DNA of 64,000 nt from Gymnogyps californianus (Eukaryota; Chordata; Aves; Accipitriformes; Cathartidae), in the NCBI RefSeq assembly GCF_018139145.2, contig NC_059478.1:4154001-4218000 (forward strand), read 5' to 3'. Position numbers and translations under genes: made by a program. Below the pieces are notes generated by a model. That model made no database searches, had not been told where the DNA came from, and saw only the letters and a program-made list of their open reading frames with translations. This document shows, piece by piece, positions 35,029-46,200 of the stretch; position 1 is the stretch's first letter; each line of letters begins with the position of its first letter.

Positions 35029-36350
35029 AGCTCACATTGTCAGTCACTGGACAGCTATCTGCTTTAGGCTAAGGTTGCTATGGGGAAGAGGGCAAATAAA
35101 CAAATATTGCTACCAGAGCAACTTTGTGAGCTCACAGTGAAGAGTTGAGCACAAACCAGCCTGTCAAGGCTGGGCCTTATCCAGCAGTTCTCCCCTTAAG
35201 CATCCTCCTGTTTTGGCCAAGATGCAAACAGCAGCCAGCTGGCCCCTTGCACCTCCTCCCCAGCTTACATCAGTTAAAGAGGCATTCTACTCTAACTTCT
35301 ACGCATTTTTCTAAATGCTAATACTTGCAAAGTTAAAACAAATACTTACCTCGCAATGAGAAACACTTGGGAAGCCTGCAAAGGAAGAGCTGCTATTAGA
35401 CAGGGTCCCGCAGAAAGTTTTAGCACAAGAACAGTCCCAGTGAAATACTGTATCAGTGTTTAGTCAAGTTTTATCCTCATTGGGATCAGAGACCTGATTC
35501 AACATCATCTACAGTAGGCTGCAACACTCCCATCCCCTTCCACAAGAGGTGCCTAAAGCCATCTCCCAGTGCTCTCCCCAACACCCTTGAGATGTTAATT
35601 CCTCAACTCCAGAGACTGCTGGAATTGCAGAAAGGAGCAAACCTCCAAATTGCAGAGTTCAGTGACATGAACTTTGTGTAAACATCTAAGTTGGCCTAAA
35701 CCGGGAAAAGCATTTCAGATGCTAAATTCATAGTACTGTCGCATTCACCATTTAGTCACAACAGGCACATGCTAGAAGTCTTTAACACCGCGAAACAATT
35801 AATGCTTTTATTGTGAAGCAGAGGGGATCTGAAGGCAGTTAGGGTATAGTACCTTTGCTTCATATTTTCCAGGAAAAAAAAAATGGATTTGCAGACCCTC
35901 TTATCTCCAAAAGCAAACTCCCAAGCTCAAATGCAGCACAGCCAAATGTAGCATCCATCTAAAACACATTTTTCAATTACCTTCAATTAGGAAGGTCTTG
36001 TCTTCACCAACATCAGTAACAGGTGAAATAGCTTCTCACACTGGAGGCACAGGTATCCTCTGTCCAGGGCAGCCTGCAAAGCAACAGAACACTTACAGAA
36101 CTTGGAGCTAACACCAGATCAACCATGATTTCGCATTACCAAAATAGCCAATTTATTCTTCTGTATTTGTGCTTAATTTCACAAGCACAGCCTACTCTCT
36201 ATCCTTCTACTCATCCTACTAATTTTTTTATGTTTAGCCGGCTTACTAATCTTCTGAGACAAATTTTCAAAACACATTCATGGAGCAAAACAAAGTAGTG
36301 TTTCCCCCTCAGCTCTCTACATGAATTGTCTAACAGCCTAAGGTACAGGA

Positions 36351-36434
36351 GGCTGCATCAGATAGGAGCGAAAGACAGTAACAGCGTGATCAACACGGGT
36401 CATCTGCTGAACTATGCTATCATCACACACAGCC
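36351..36434 (-). ncRNA. SNORD77/80-type box C/D snoRNA, copy A
   Basis: Stem GGCTG/CAGCC, box C GTGATGA (36426-36420) and box D CTGA (36361-36358). It carries GCATAGTTCA, complementary to 28S UGAACUAUGC, and GTCTTTCGCTCC, which pairs with 28S GGGGCGAAAGAC with one G-U pair. Both guides belong to the U77/U80 family. Its stem differs from that of copy B. Confidence 0.88.
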
Positions 36435-36608
36435 TTTTCAGGTATCAGGGACAGAAACTAGTTTTTACAGATGCAGGCAATACAGTATTTACCTTGCACA
36501 GCTTAAAGCTTCATCTCCCAGTGCCTGCAACAAAAGAAGAAAAAAAATCAGATTCCCTCAGCCTTCATGGCCAAGCCTACACCTCCCAGCAAGAGATCAC
36601 AAGAGCTA

Positions 36609-36687
36609 GATACGTCAGACAGGAGCGAAAGACAAAACTCTGTTCGTCACAGGATATTCTGCTGAACTATGCCATCATCACTGTATC
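36609..36687 (-). ncRNA. SNORD77/80-type box C/D snoRNA, copy B
   Basis: Stem GATAC/GTATC, as I recall for mammalian U77 and U80. Box C is GTGATGA (36681-36675) and box D CTGA (36618-36615). It keeps the same two guides as copy A (GCATAGTTCA and GTCTTTCGCTCC). A GAS5 exon (36524-36493) separates the two copies, so each has its own intron. Confidence 0.9.
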
Positions 36688-37032
36688 TGCTTTGGAATAA
36701 TAGTACCAAACAATTGCCTCTTGTGACAGCTTTGAAAAATTGAAGTTCTCCAAATAAAACACAAAGAAATATTCAAGAGTTTTTGAATACTAGCAAGTAT
36801 CAATTGTCTCTGCATATTAGTGGAAATTAATCCCAAAGTACTTCCATCCCACCCTTCCCACTGCAGCATTTCAACAGCTCCGTGGAAGAAACCCCTACAC
36901 ACACTACACGTTTCTCACCAGGTGATGTTTCTTCTGCAAGTCTTCCAAGCGCACGATGCAAATCCTGGAAGGAAAAAAGCTTATGAACAGTCTATTCAGA
37001 ATTCAAAACATCAAGGGGAATTCTAAGTTGTT

Positions 37033-37116
37033 GTGCCTCAGAGGAAAGGTATGGTGGTAAAAATGCTCATCATTCTCTTGGTCAAGAGTAGCAAATAAGT
37101 GTCATCATTGTGGCAC
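37033..37116 (-). ncRNA. SNORD76: SNORD76 (box C/D snoRNA)
   Basis: Stem GTGCC/GGCAC, box C ATGATGA (37108-37102), an internal C' ATGATGA (37073-37067) and box D CTGA (37041-37038). TTATTTGCTACTCTTGA and ACCACCAT match U76 as I know it. The next exon acceptor follows 69 nt on. Confidence 0.9.
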
Positions 37117-37347
37117 CAGAGGGAAAACTCTGCTCTGGGAATAAAGTCTGCCTACTGTTGTTAGAACAAAAGATACTCTCTAGACAAACACTAAGCACCA
37201 TTTTATGTTAAATTTTCAAGTATTTTTTACCTTGTGAAGTAGCGTCAAGTCTCCACATTCGGTGGCAGATCTGGAAGAGACACAACAGTTTCAGATGCTT
37301 GTAGGACTAGGGGGAGTACGTCTGGCAGTGGCATCTAGCACAGAAAA

Positions 37348-37415
37348 AAGCCTCAGCACAGAGTTTTCAGAAATCACTTCTGTCCACTACTCTTATACTG
37401 AAACCATCATAGGCT
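37348..37415 (-). ncRNA. SNORD75: SNORD75 (box C/D snoRNA)
   Basis: Stem AGCC/GGCT, box C TATGATGG (final base G rather than A) and box D CTGA (37356-37353). AAGAGTAGTGGACAGAAG and GATTTCTGA match U75. It follows SNORD74 and precedes SNORD76, as expected. Confidence 0.88.
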
Positions 37416-38172
37416 CTCTGATTTAGTTAACATCAATCCTGGTAGTTACAGGTTTTCTGAAACATGCATCAGGCACTCTTCTCCAAACAACAAACTATTT
37501 ATTGCTGTGGATGGTGAAACAGCAGTAATGAAGGAAAAAAGGCATATAGTGTACTACTGTAGTCTGGCTGGAGGATGACTAGTGGTTCAGAAACAACAGG
37601 AGCCTCACATTCACTTTCCAGTATACAAAGAAACAGGTGACTTTTCCCAGTAGTGAGGACTGCCTGAAGAGACACCACAGGTGATTACTGGATTACAAAC
37701 ACTGGTCCTTTAATTTCCTGAGACACAAGAGCACCCCAGGATAGTTGCTCTAAGTGTACCCACACATTATTTCTCAATTTAAACTCTGTATTTCAGAAGC
37801 AACACCTACCTGTTTTGAAGCCGTAAGAGGGAAGAGCGTAGTTGATGCATCTTAAACTGAAAAACAAGAAAGTATCCGTTAGTTTTTCTTCTTCTAAGAA
37901 TGAAGATGTTATGTTCAAAACCATACTCTGAGCCTTAGAGTAAAGCTCTCCCCTGGTGCAACCTACACTTCAGCTCTTTGAAGAGACAAGGCCACAAAAA
38001 TTGCTAGCCCACATTTTTAAGCAGGACAGAACCGCTAAACTTCTTAATTTTCTACAGCTTCAATTCTAGTGTAGAAGCACTGGGTCAGTCCTGCAGCCAT
38101 TACCTTCATTTGACTGCTCAGAAAGGACCACGTGGTGTTTCAGCCATGCCAGATATGCCACTACACGCTATT

Positions 38173-38256
38173 CCATGCCCAGCTCAGATATGTTGGTATT
38201 CATCACCCTCTCAGATGTCCCTACCAACATAGTTTTCATCATGTGCAGGCACATGG
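38173..38256 (-). ncRNA. SNORD74: SNORD74 (box C/D snoRNA)
   Basis: Long imperfect stem CCATGTGCCTGC/GCTGGGCATGG, box C ATGATGA (38242-38236), C' GTGATGA and box D CTGA (38187-38184). The guide GTTGGTAGGGACA before the D' box CTGA is complementary to 28S UGUCCCUACC, the U74 target (C3820 in human). It is the first snoRNA of GAS5. Confidence 0.92.
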
Positions 38257-38555
38257 AAGTCCAAGTGAGGTATCATACTACTTTGTTAACATGGGGCCTT
38301 TAATTCTAACACTTAGAAAGCGATTACCCAGAGCACATGATACGGGTAAGGCTGTCTCCTCATTTACCAACAAGCTATTCCGCAGGGGACAACCTCCACC
38401 TTCCCAGGGCTCTCCCCAGCCTGCCATCTGCTTCCAAGCACTAATTTACAGAGAGGCAGGCAACCCTTAATCCTGCCACACCACCACTACTGCATTTTGC
38501 ACAACACTTTCCATTTATCCATCAAAGCTACCTCCTTAAAGCCTAATGCAGAGTA

Positions 38556-38574
38556 AAAAAAAAAAAAAAAAAAG
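38556..38574. repeat. Poly(A) run
   Basis: Nineteen or so A bases followed by GAGAGAG, in GAS5 intron 1 next to the CpG island. Confidence 0.8.
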
Positions 38575-39200
38575 AGAGAGAAACCTAACGCTTATCTCTG
38601 CAGCAGGCACACGCCACCTCGCCATCCTCCAGGACCGTTTCCCATCGGAAAAGGGCTCCCAGGCGAGTCCCCGCAACGCAATCAGCGCCCCACTTCTCAC
38701 CAGGCACCCCCGAGCTGTTACCCCATCACAACCGAGCCCCGGCCGCAGGCTCAGCCTCTCCGCAGCGCTCACACCCAGGGCACTACCCAGCCCTCCCCAC
38801 GGCGCCGCGGGATGACGGGCCTCAAGGCTGAAGCTCCACGGGCCCGCCATCTCCGTGGAGCCTGCGCTGGCGTCCCCTTGTGAGGGGCTCCACGGGCCCC
38901 CCCTCTCCCACACGACCCCCTAGTGGGGTCTCCGCTACCTGCCCCCTCCCCATCCCCCCACCCCTTGGCCACCACGAGGCGGAGTCCCCTCAGAACGCCT
39001 CAGCGGCCTAGGCCGCAGAGCGGGCCCCATCGACCCAATCCACCTCCATCCTCCCCCGCCAGCGCTCATCGGGGACCGAGCCCCCCTCGCAGCACCTCCA
39101 CGTTGTCTCCCGGACCGGTGCGAGCACCCATCGGGCGGGAAAACCCACCCCCACTCACCAGCAGGGCCGCGACGACCTCTCCCACCACCTAGCACCGCGG

Positions 39201-39240
39201 GCCAAAAAGACCGCGAGCGGGCCTGCGCGCCCCTTATATA
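39201..39240 (-). promoter_or_regulatory. GAS5 core promoter: TATA box and 5'TOP start
   Basis: On the minus strand TATATAAG (39240-39233) is followed about 30 bp later by CTTTTTGGC (39209-39201). A C followed by a pyrimidine run is the 5'TOP signature known for GAS5 and other snoRNA hosts and ribosomal-protein genes; it links the RNA to growth-dependent translation and decay. Exon 1 would be 39209-39159 with a good donor, GTGAGT. Confidence 0.8.
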
Positions 39241-39299
39241 GCGCCGGCGCCGGTCACGTGAGCGCGGCGCGGCGGGCGGAGCGCGGCCCCTTCCCCCTT

Positions 39300-39495
39300 G
39301 GCGTCGCGGGGGGAGGGGGGGCGTGGCGTGCCGGGGCGTGGCGAGGGGCGTGGCGAGAGGGGGGCGTGTCGCGGCGGCGGGCGGGGGAGCGATGCGAACC
39401 GCGGCCTCACGGGCGGGAATTTTCTTCCGGGGTGCGGCCCGCTCGGGGGGTTTCGCTTCCGGGACGGTGCTGCGGGCCCTTCCCACCCCCGCCAG
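39300..39495 (+). other. ZBTB37: Likely non-coding first exon of ZBTB37
   Basis: The GCCAG/GTAGGT donor at 39495/39496 on the plus strand ends a GC-rich segment starting opposite GAS5. The start site is not resolved. The rest of the interval to 43,222 would be intron. Confidence 0.45.
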
Positions 39496-41611
39496 GTAGG
39501 TACCGGCGCGGCGCGGGCCCGGCGGGCCGGGCAGGGCAGGGCAGGGCAGGGCGGGGCGGGGTGGGGCGGGGCGGGGGAGGCCCGGGCCCGCCCCGCCCGT
39601 GAGGCGCCGTCACGCCCGCGGGGGCCGGCGCAGGGGGCCGGGGAGCGCGGCCGCGCCCCGCCGCCGCCCCTCCTCCCCTCAGGGCCGCGGGGCGGAGGCC
39701 GCCGGGCCCGCTCTCCCCCCCCCCCCCCCCCCCGCGGGGCCTCCGCCGGCCGGGCCCGTCCCTCCCTGGAGTCCCCGCGTCCCCGTCGTCCCCCCCCGCC
39801 CCGGGCTCCCCCCGTCCCTCCGGCCGGCGCTCTCCCCCGCGGGGAGTTGTCAGCCCCACGGGCGGGACGGCGTGGGGTTGATTTAGCCCTCGAGGGTGGG
39901 GGGAGGCTGGATTTCGGTCCGCCGCCTCCACGCACCCGCGGGTCCGGGGCTTCAGGCGCCTCTCTGCAGCTGTCAGGGCTAAAAATTAACCGTGATCACC
40001 TCACGCCGGGAGCGAAGGCCCGGAGTCATCGCTTAGGAGCGATTTAGTGGGGAAAAAAAACCACGCACTGTTAAATTTGTTCTTTTAGCTGAGGCGGGGG
40101 AGGATGAGGAAGGCAGCATCTCTCATCTCAATTTAGAATTACTGTTGCTTTTATCTTTATTAAGGTCCCGTCGTAATTTGAAAGTAGTCACGTTGGCCAG
40201 TCGTGGTAAATCTCAGCCCCGAAAGCCGAGACTTTTCAGTTCCACCTCCTCTGTACAGCTCCCTAGCCTGACAGTTTTCCGACAAAGGATAGATCCAGAG
40301 TGAGCATCGTCCGCTGCAGATGGTCTGTCCCTGCTTTTTACGAGGGCCTGATGGATCGAGAATTTCTCCTGGTCTCGGTAGTTGCGCTTGCCTCACAGGG
40401 TGAAAGGCGTTTTCTGAGATAAGTAAGTCCAGGTCTCAGCTGGTGACACTTTAAATTATATTAAAAATAGATAAGTGTCTCCATATGTTCTCTGTGAAGA
40501 GCACTGCACAGCGGGAGATCCCGCTCACCCTGCAGGTAAAGGCTGAGATGATGAACTTGCAGTCCGGCACCAGGAAAGACAAAAATAGAGATGTCATTGC
40601 GCTGCCGGCTGAGGTGCATAAGCTGATGATAAATCCCTTACCCAGCAGGACAGAAATCGTCTTCTGACAAAGGCAGCTTGAACCAAAAAGATAGTTTCCC
40701 CCTCACCAGCCTCTGACTGAGGTTGTCCCCAAAGCGTATCGTAAAATGCCGCTTCCTCGATACCGAGGTAAACGAAGCTCCGTGCGTCCTTTTCTCCTGC
40801 CATCGGCGGCGGACAGATTTTTCCCTGCCTTGGGAGCAGAAGCTCGCAAATAGTTTTTCAGGCTCCCCTGGGAGCAGCTGACTTCTGACCAGGGCCGTAC
40901 ACAGCCACGCTCAGCAGTTACGATCGGATTATTATTTTTTCCCTTCTCTTTCTGTACGTCCCGAGCTGACCCCCTGAGAAACGGTCGGTCGGCCTCTGCC
41001 CCAGCCTCGCCTCCCTGCGCCGAGCCTTCCTGGGCGCTCGCTGCCTCGGCAGGGGTGTTTCACCTCGCAAAGGAAGCCTGCCCGCCTTTCCTTTGCTTGC
41101 CTGCCTTGTGAGATGCTTTGGGGTTTATCGCTTTAGAAACCGGTGGTTTGGGAAGATGATGAGATTACAGGCTCCCCAATCCTGTAAACATTTGCACATG
41201 CTCGATGTGATTTCTTTCGGCTGCGTGAGTGTTCCTAATGGTGTAAGTGAGACGGCTCATTTGAGGAAAACCCTGCGTGTGTTTAAATGCTGCAGGGTTA
41301 GTGCCAGAGATACCAGCCCCTTAAGAGAGGAAATGATCTATTCAGGTTATTTGCACTTCCATTTTTTATTTTAATGACCATCGGCACAACACCAACACTG
41401 AGCAGACAGTGGGGAAAGATCAGTTTGATAAGATTCAGTGCTTCTCTGTGGTTTGGGGTGGGACGTCATGTAATGGTTAGCTAATCCTGCTGCTGTATCC
41501 TCCAGCAAAACAAAGAATGACGAAGCGAAGCTTGACGTTCTTGATTGTGCTCGGGAGGACCCAATTCCTCCGTGCTACATTTTTTCTTTCTGTTCTTTTT
41601 TCCTTCTAAAG

Positions 41612-41723
41612 GGGAAGGGGGCAAAAAGTTTTCAGACCTTCCTACTGCATCAGAAGAAAAAAGGAAAACAACAAGATACCACCCCCGTTTCCTCCCCTTT
41701 GCATGTTACTCGTAACGTTACAG
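41612..41723 (+). other. Candidate second non-coding exon of ZBTB37
   Basis: A pyrimidine-rich stretch ending TTCTAAAG precedes it and ACAG/GTAAGAC closes it. Use in transcripts is unproven. The remainder of the 39.5-43.2 kb interval has a poly(A) run near 42,101 and no recognisable gene. Confidence 0.3.
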
Positions 41724-42779
41724 GTAAGACGTCGGATTTGCTATTTCACCTTGTTTTGTGCGTTTGAAGTTCTGCTCTTAACGTTGTGTTGACACGGACC
41801 CGTGCGCTGTAGTTCCTTGATTTTTGTGGGGTTTATTGCTTTCTTCTAAAGATAGGGGAAGGGGAGAAGACGCCTTCAGACGTGGCGCTGTTAAGCTGCA
41901 CCTTGTGAAGTTTTGTGCATCTCTGATCTCACCTACCCCAGAGACACGCAGCCATCCGGCCGTTTAGTAATCTCTTTGCACGACTTCGCAAGACTGACAG
42001 GCTGTCCTGCAGCTTCAGGTTTAGTAACATATTTTGCCAAGTTTGCACAAAGTCTGCTTGGGCATATGAACGTGCGCTATCCTGCAGCGTTCATAAATTT
42101 AAAAAAAAAAAAAAAGTCCTTCAAAGGTACACATGCTTTCCCGTGTGCTAGTCCCTTCGATTCCGAGATTTCTCAGAGGAGGCACTATGAGCTTCCGTAT
42201 TCCCGGCCTGCCTGAAATTGTTTTGATATCTGCAGAACTCTGCTTAATCGACACTTCAGATGCCATCCAGCTTGGAAGCTGTTCATGCCACGAGTGGTCT
42301 TCAATAAACTTATTTACTTTCCTTATTATTTTTTTTTTCTTTTTGGGTGAGTTTATGTCTAATTTTGGATCATTCCGAATTTTTACCATATATGGTCAGG
42401 GCTCCTTTTCAAACTTTGCCAAAATGAAATGTGATGATTATAGAAAAATGAATTATGGAAGGGAAACTAGGAGAGCTAGTTTGTTAATCCCCATTGTTCA
42501 TAAGTTGTCTTTTGGTGTATGCAATATCTCAGACTACACAAACGCGGCTTCTTTTGCCAGGGAGACACTTGTGCCCAGTGGATGCTCTGATAAGTTGGTG
42601 TTCAGAACTGAATTCTGTTCTTTTCCTTTCACCGGCCTGTTCTGTATTTTCTGCCATGTGTCAGAAATGCCAGATGTGATGAATATCTTGGTTTTAATGA
42701 CGTACTTAAGATGCCTTGAGGTCAAATGTGTGCGGGTCAGCTTTTGAAAAGTCTCTCAGGAGGATTTAGGTCCCGGTGT

Positions 42780-42900
42780 CTCCTTCCCGATTCCTGTTCT
42801 ACAAAGGAGGGATAGCAATATTACTTTCCCTTTTCAAAGTGCTTAGCAGGTACAAGTGCTAAGTGTTTTAATCCATTATGCAATCAGTTGCCTATTTTTA
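42780..42900 (+). repeat. Possible MIR-like fragment
   Basis: CTGTTCTACAAAGGAGGGAT followed by AGTGCTTAGCAGG resembles the 3' half of MIR. Weak match by eye. Confidence 0.3.
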
Positions 42901-43252
42901 GTACCTGAACCATTTTTAATGTTCTTTTTACAATGCAAATGTGCTTTTATTGAGGCTGACAGAACGAACTGTTTCGAGCACTTAAGCCACAGGGAATGGG
43001 GAATGGGGAGCTGTCGGGGACTGGTTTAACATAACTCTTGTGAAAGGTGGTGTACAGCACATAAAGATCAGAGAGCTGCTGCGAGGCGCTTGTAAATTAA
43101 ATGGTGAGAGAGTTCTCTAAAAACCCCAGTATTTCAAACTGCATGAAAGTAGGTGAAAAATGTTTTAAATGCAAATGACAGACTAGCTCTGTTAATGAAG
43201 GCATTTTTTCCCCCCTTTCCAGTAGGGTTGTGCACCTGCAACTGAGACAGCC

Positions 43253-46200
43253 ATGGAGAAGAGTGGGAACATTCAGCTGGAGATTCCTGACTTCAGTAAT
43301 TCTGTCCTGAGCCACCTGAATCAGTTACGCATGCAGGGTCGCCTGTGTGACATCGTGGTCAACGTGCAGGGGCAAGCTTTCCGCGCTCACAAGGTGGTGC
43401 TGGCTGCCAGCTCGCCCTACTTCCGCGACCACATGTCCTTGAACGAAATGAGCACCGTTTCCATTTCTGTCATCAAGAACCCTTCTGTTTTCGAGCAGCT
43501 CCTTTCCTTTTGTTACACCGGTAGGATATGTCTGCAGCTGGCTGACATCATCAGTTACCTAACGGCTGCCAGTTTCTTGCAGATGCAGCACATCATAGAC
43601 AAATGCACACAGATTCTCGAGGGAATTCATTTCAAAATTAATGTGGCAGAGGTGGAAGCGGAATTGAGCCAGACCAGGACAAAGCATCAGGAGAGACCAC
43701 CGGAGTCTCACCGGGTGACGCCAAATCTAAACCGTTCTCTGAGCCCGCGTCACAACACCCCGAAGGGGAGTCGCCTGGGCCAGGTTAGCACGGTGCTGGA
43801 CATTCGGGAGCTCAGCCCGCCCGAGGAGTCCACCAGCCCGCAGATAATAGAGCAGAGTTCGGATGTGGAAAGCAGGGAGCCCATACTACGGATTAACAGA
43901 GCGGGACAGTGGTACGTTGAGACGGGAATGGGAGACCGCGGGGGACGGAACGACGACGACGTCCGGGTGCTGGGAGGAGTACGCATTAAAACGGAGAACC
44001 TGGAGGAGTGGCTCGGAGCAGAGCATCAGCCATCGGGAGAAGATGGGAGCAGCGCTGAGGAGGTCACTGCTATGGTGATCGACACCACGGGCCACGGATC
44101 GCTGGGCCAAGAGGCTTACGCATTAGGGTCCTCCGGGGCCAAAGTGGTCAGGCCAACCAGCAGTGAGATTGACAGGTGAGTTTTCTTTAACTTAATTACT
44201 GACCTTGGCTGTAAGAGGAGATTGTGCAAGATTTTCGCTTGGCTGGGTTGGTTGCTTTGGAACGTTTCCCCTTTCTGTTTCCTGTGGCCATCTTAAGCTG
44301 AAGGAATTTTTTGCCTGGTGTTAGAAGTGTATCTGGTTTGGGTTATAGTATTTTGGCTGGGTAGTGATCAGACCAGGATCTCCAGGTATAGGTTAGCTTG
44401 GGAAATTAATTATTAGCATTTAGAGATGCATAGGTTGGAATCTCTACCTCTCGGTGTTTCAGCTGAGGTGGGATTTTTGTCTAAAGAAGATGTTCAGTTC
44501 AGCCTCAGTAGATGCCGGGCTCAGCATCGGAATTAAGGAGGTCACATGCCATATGTGTTGTGCAAAGTGTCGTTGCAATGTTGCCTTCTGGCCTGAAAAT
44601 CTGGGGGTGGTTCTGTCTGAGAAACAAGCCAGTCACCAGCTGTAGGTCAAGAGGAAATTTTCTTCCCGGCAGTCCAGGACAGCAGTGGGTCGTGGGTTTA
44701 CATCTTCTGAAGCGGTTGAAGTGGGGACCCCACCGGCCTCCACTGTTGTTTTGATTTATACGAAAGAGCAGAAAGCCTTTATTGAAAATACGTGGTGAAA
44801 TGTGCTGTGTTTTCATTCTCCATCCGCTTCCCCTCCACTCCAGCATTTGTTTTCTCGCCCTTAGCTCAGGCCAAAGAACGGATCTGATAAAGGGCAGATC
44901 TGTTATGTTTGTGGGGTTTGTATTTGTGGGGTTTCCCTTCACATCTGCCTCTCTTCTCTTCTAGCTCAATCCCTCTGGACCCATGGGGGAACAGCTACCT
45001 GGAAGCAGTGGATATTCTGTCACTCGTCACTTAATAAATCAATCAGTGGGAATGATCTTGAGCTGATCCTTGGGAGAGCGATCCTTTCCTAGTTCCTTAA
45101 CTCTTTTCCACGGATCAGCTAGCCTCCAGCATCTCTTTTTGCACTGTACTCAATATCCACTGTTTCCCACCTGGAGTCCATCACATCACTTTTGTTTCAC
45201 ACTTGAAAAGGGGAGGAGGGCGAGGGTGGTGAATGAGAGGTTAGAACCCTTAGAGAAATGGTTTCTTCTCCTGTTGTACAGTTCCTGAGTCACTGGGCCC
45301 GTATCGGTTTACTTGTGATAGCAACCCAAAAGCTCTCTGTTACTGAACTGGAAGCCAAATGACTCAGTTTTATTTTTCAGATGTTAAGACTGAAACCACA
45401 GACCAGTATGACTTGGTTTTTCCTTTATACTTGCGCTGTTCCGCCTCCTGTGTGTTAGCTGGTGAGGATGAAGAGATGCTATACAGGTGCCTCTATTGCT
45501 CACCCGTTGTTCTAAACACCGTAGTGACCTGATGCCCATTAAAAACTCCGTTTACACTCTTCCCCCACCCCACAGATTTAGCCCTTCTGGCAGCATGGTT
45601 GCTGTGACTGAGCGGTACAGATCAAAAAGCGAGTCTCCCGGGCGGATGGATGAGCCCAAGCAGCCCAGTTCCCAGGTAGGCAGATCAAGAAGTTTGCAAG
45701 TAAATGTTGGCATTGAAGGTGAAGGGGACTGTGTTGCGATGAAGTGTATAATATTTTATATTTGCAAGCAATACTGTGCGTGAAACAAGGACCTTTTACC
45801 ATTGCAAAGGATTTGGTTGCTCACGCTGAGAACGTATGCCATTGGTATATGATTTAAAACTGATTTTGGCTGTCGTTTGGGATTTCGGCCAGATACCTGG
45901 AAAACACGAGGAGTTTCTCTTGTTGTCTGAGGGCATAAATATCAACCCTTGTTCTGGGCAGGCCACCAACTCCTGAGGAGAAACCCCATTTGCCTGCAGA
46001 GTTGGACCTGCCCTAAAACACTGACAGCAAATGCCTGAGCTGAGGGAGGAGGTGTTAGTTGGCTTCTGTGGAAGACTGAGGGCTGACAACAGCTGAACCT
46101 TTCCATGCTAGTACCAAAACCATTCCAAAAAGCCTTCCAGGCACCCCACCAGTAAACCTTTAGGGTGGAGTGTCAAAGGACTGGATTCGTACAGAGGTCT

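Larger units (their letters stand above)
32325..39209 (-). ncRNA. GAS5: GAS5, snoRNA host gene (non-coding, 5'TOP)
   Basis: GAS5 is a spliced non-coding RNA whose introns release box C/D snoRNAs that guide 2'-O-methylation of rRNA; the spliced RNA is a growth-arrest lncRNA. Identification rests on the snoRNA set and order (74-75-76-77-44-79-47-81 from 5' to 3') and on its divergence from ZBTB37, as in mammals. Short exons I could place (minus strand): 39209-39159, 37856-37810, 37270-37231, 36964-36919, 36524-36493, 36073-35981, 35375-35350, 34890-34838, 34495-34446, 33870-33819, 32825-32795, 32602-32560 and a last exon from 32392. snoRNA 3' ends usually lie 60-85 nt upstream of the next acceptor, as expected for intronic box C/D genes. 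The last exon has ATTAAA at 32349-32344. There is no long open frame. Exons around SNORD74, SNORD80 and the first SNORD77/80 copy remain uncertain. Confidence 0.92.
38590..39960. promoter_or_regulatory. CpG island with divergent GAS5/ZBTB37 promoter
   Basis: Extended GC- and CpG-rich block between the GAS5 start (minus) and the first ZBTB37 exon (plus). It contains a perfect E-box CACGTG (39255-39260), GGGGCGG-type Sp1-like boxes (39548-39580), a G-tract array (39528-39580) and a 19-base C run (39715-39733). Long open frames here on both strands reflect base composition. Confidence 0.85.

Noticed and set aside
39298..40047. Long open frame (249 codons) on the plus strand and longer frames on the minus strand in the CpG island
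   Set aside because: Overlapping long frames on both strands with Arg/Pro/Gly-rich low-complexity peptides are expected in very GC-rich sequence. No domain and no conservation sign.
42133..42747. 204-codon plus-strand frame in the ZBTB37 intron
   Set aside because: No recognisable domain, Phe/Ser-rich, no clear start context or splice sites, and a T-run inside.
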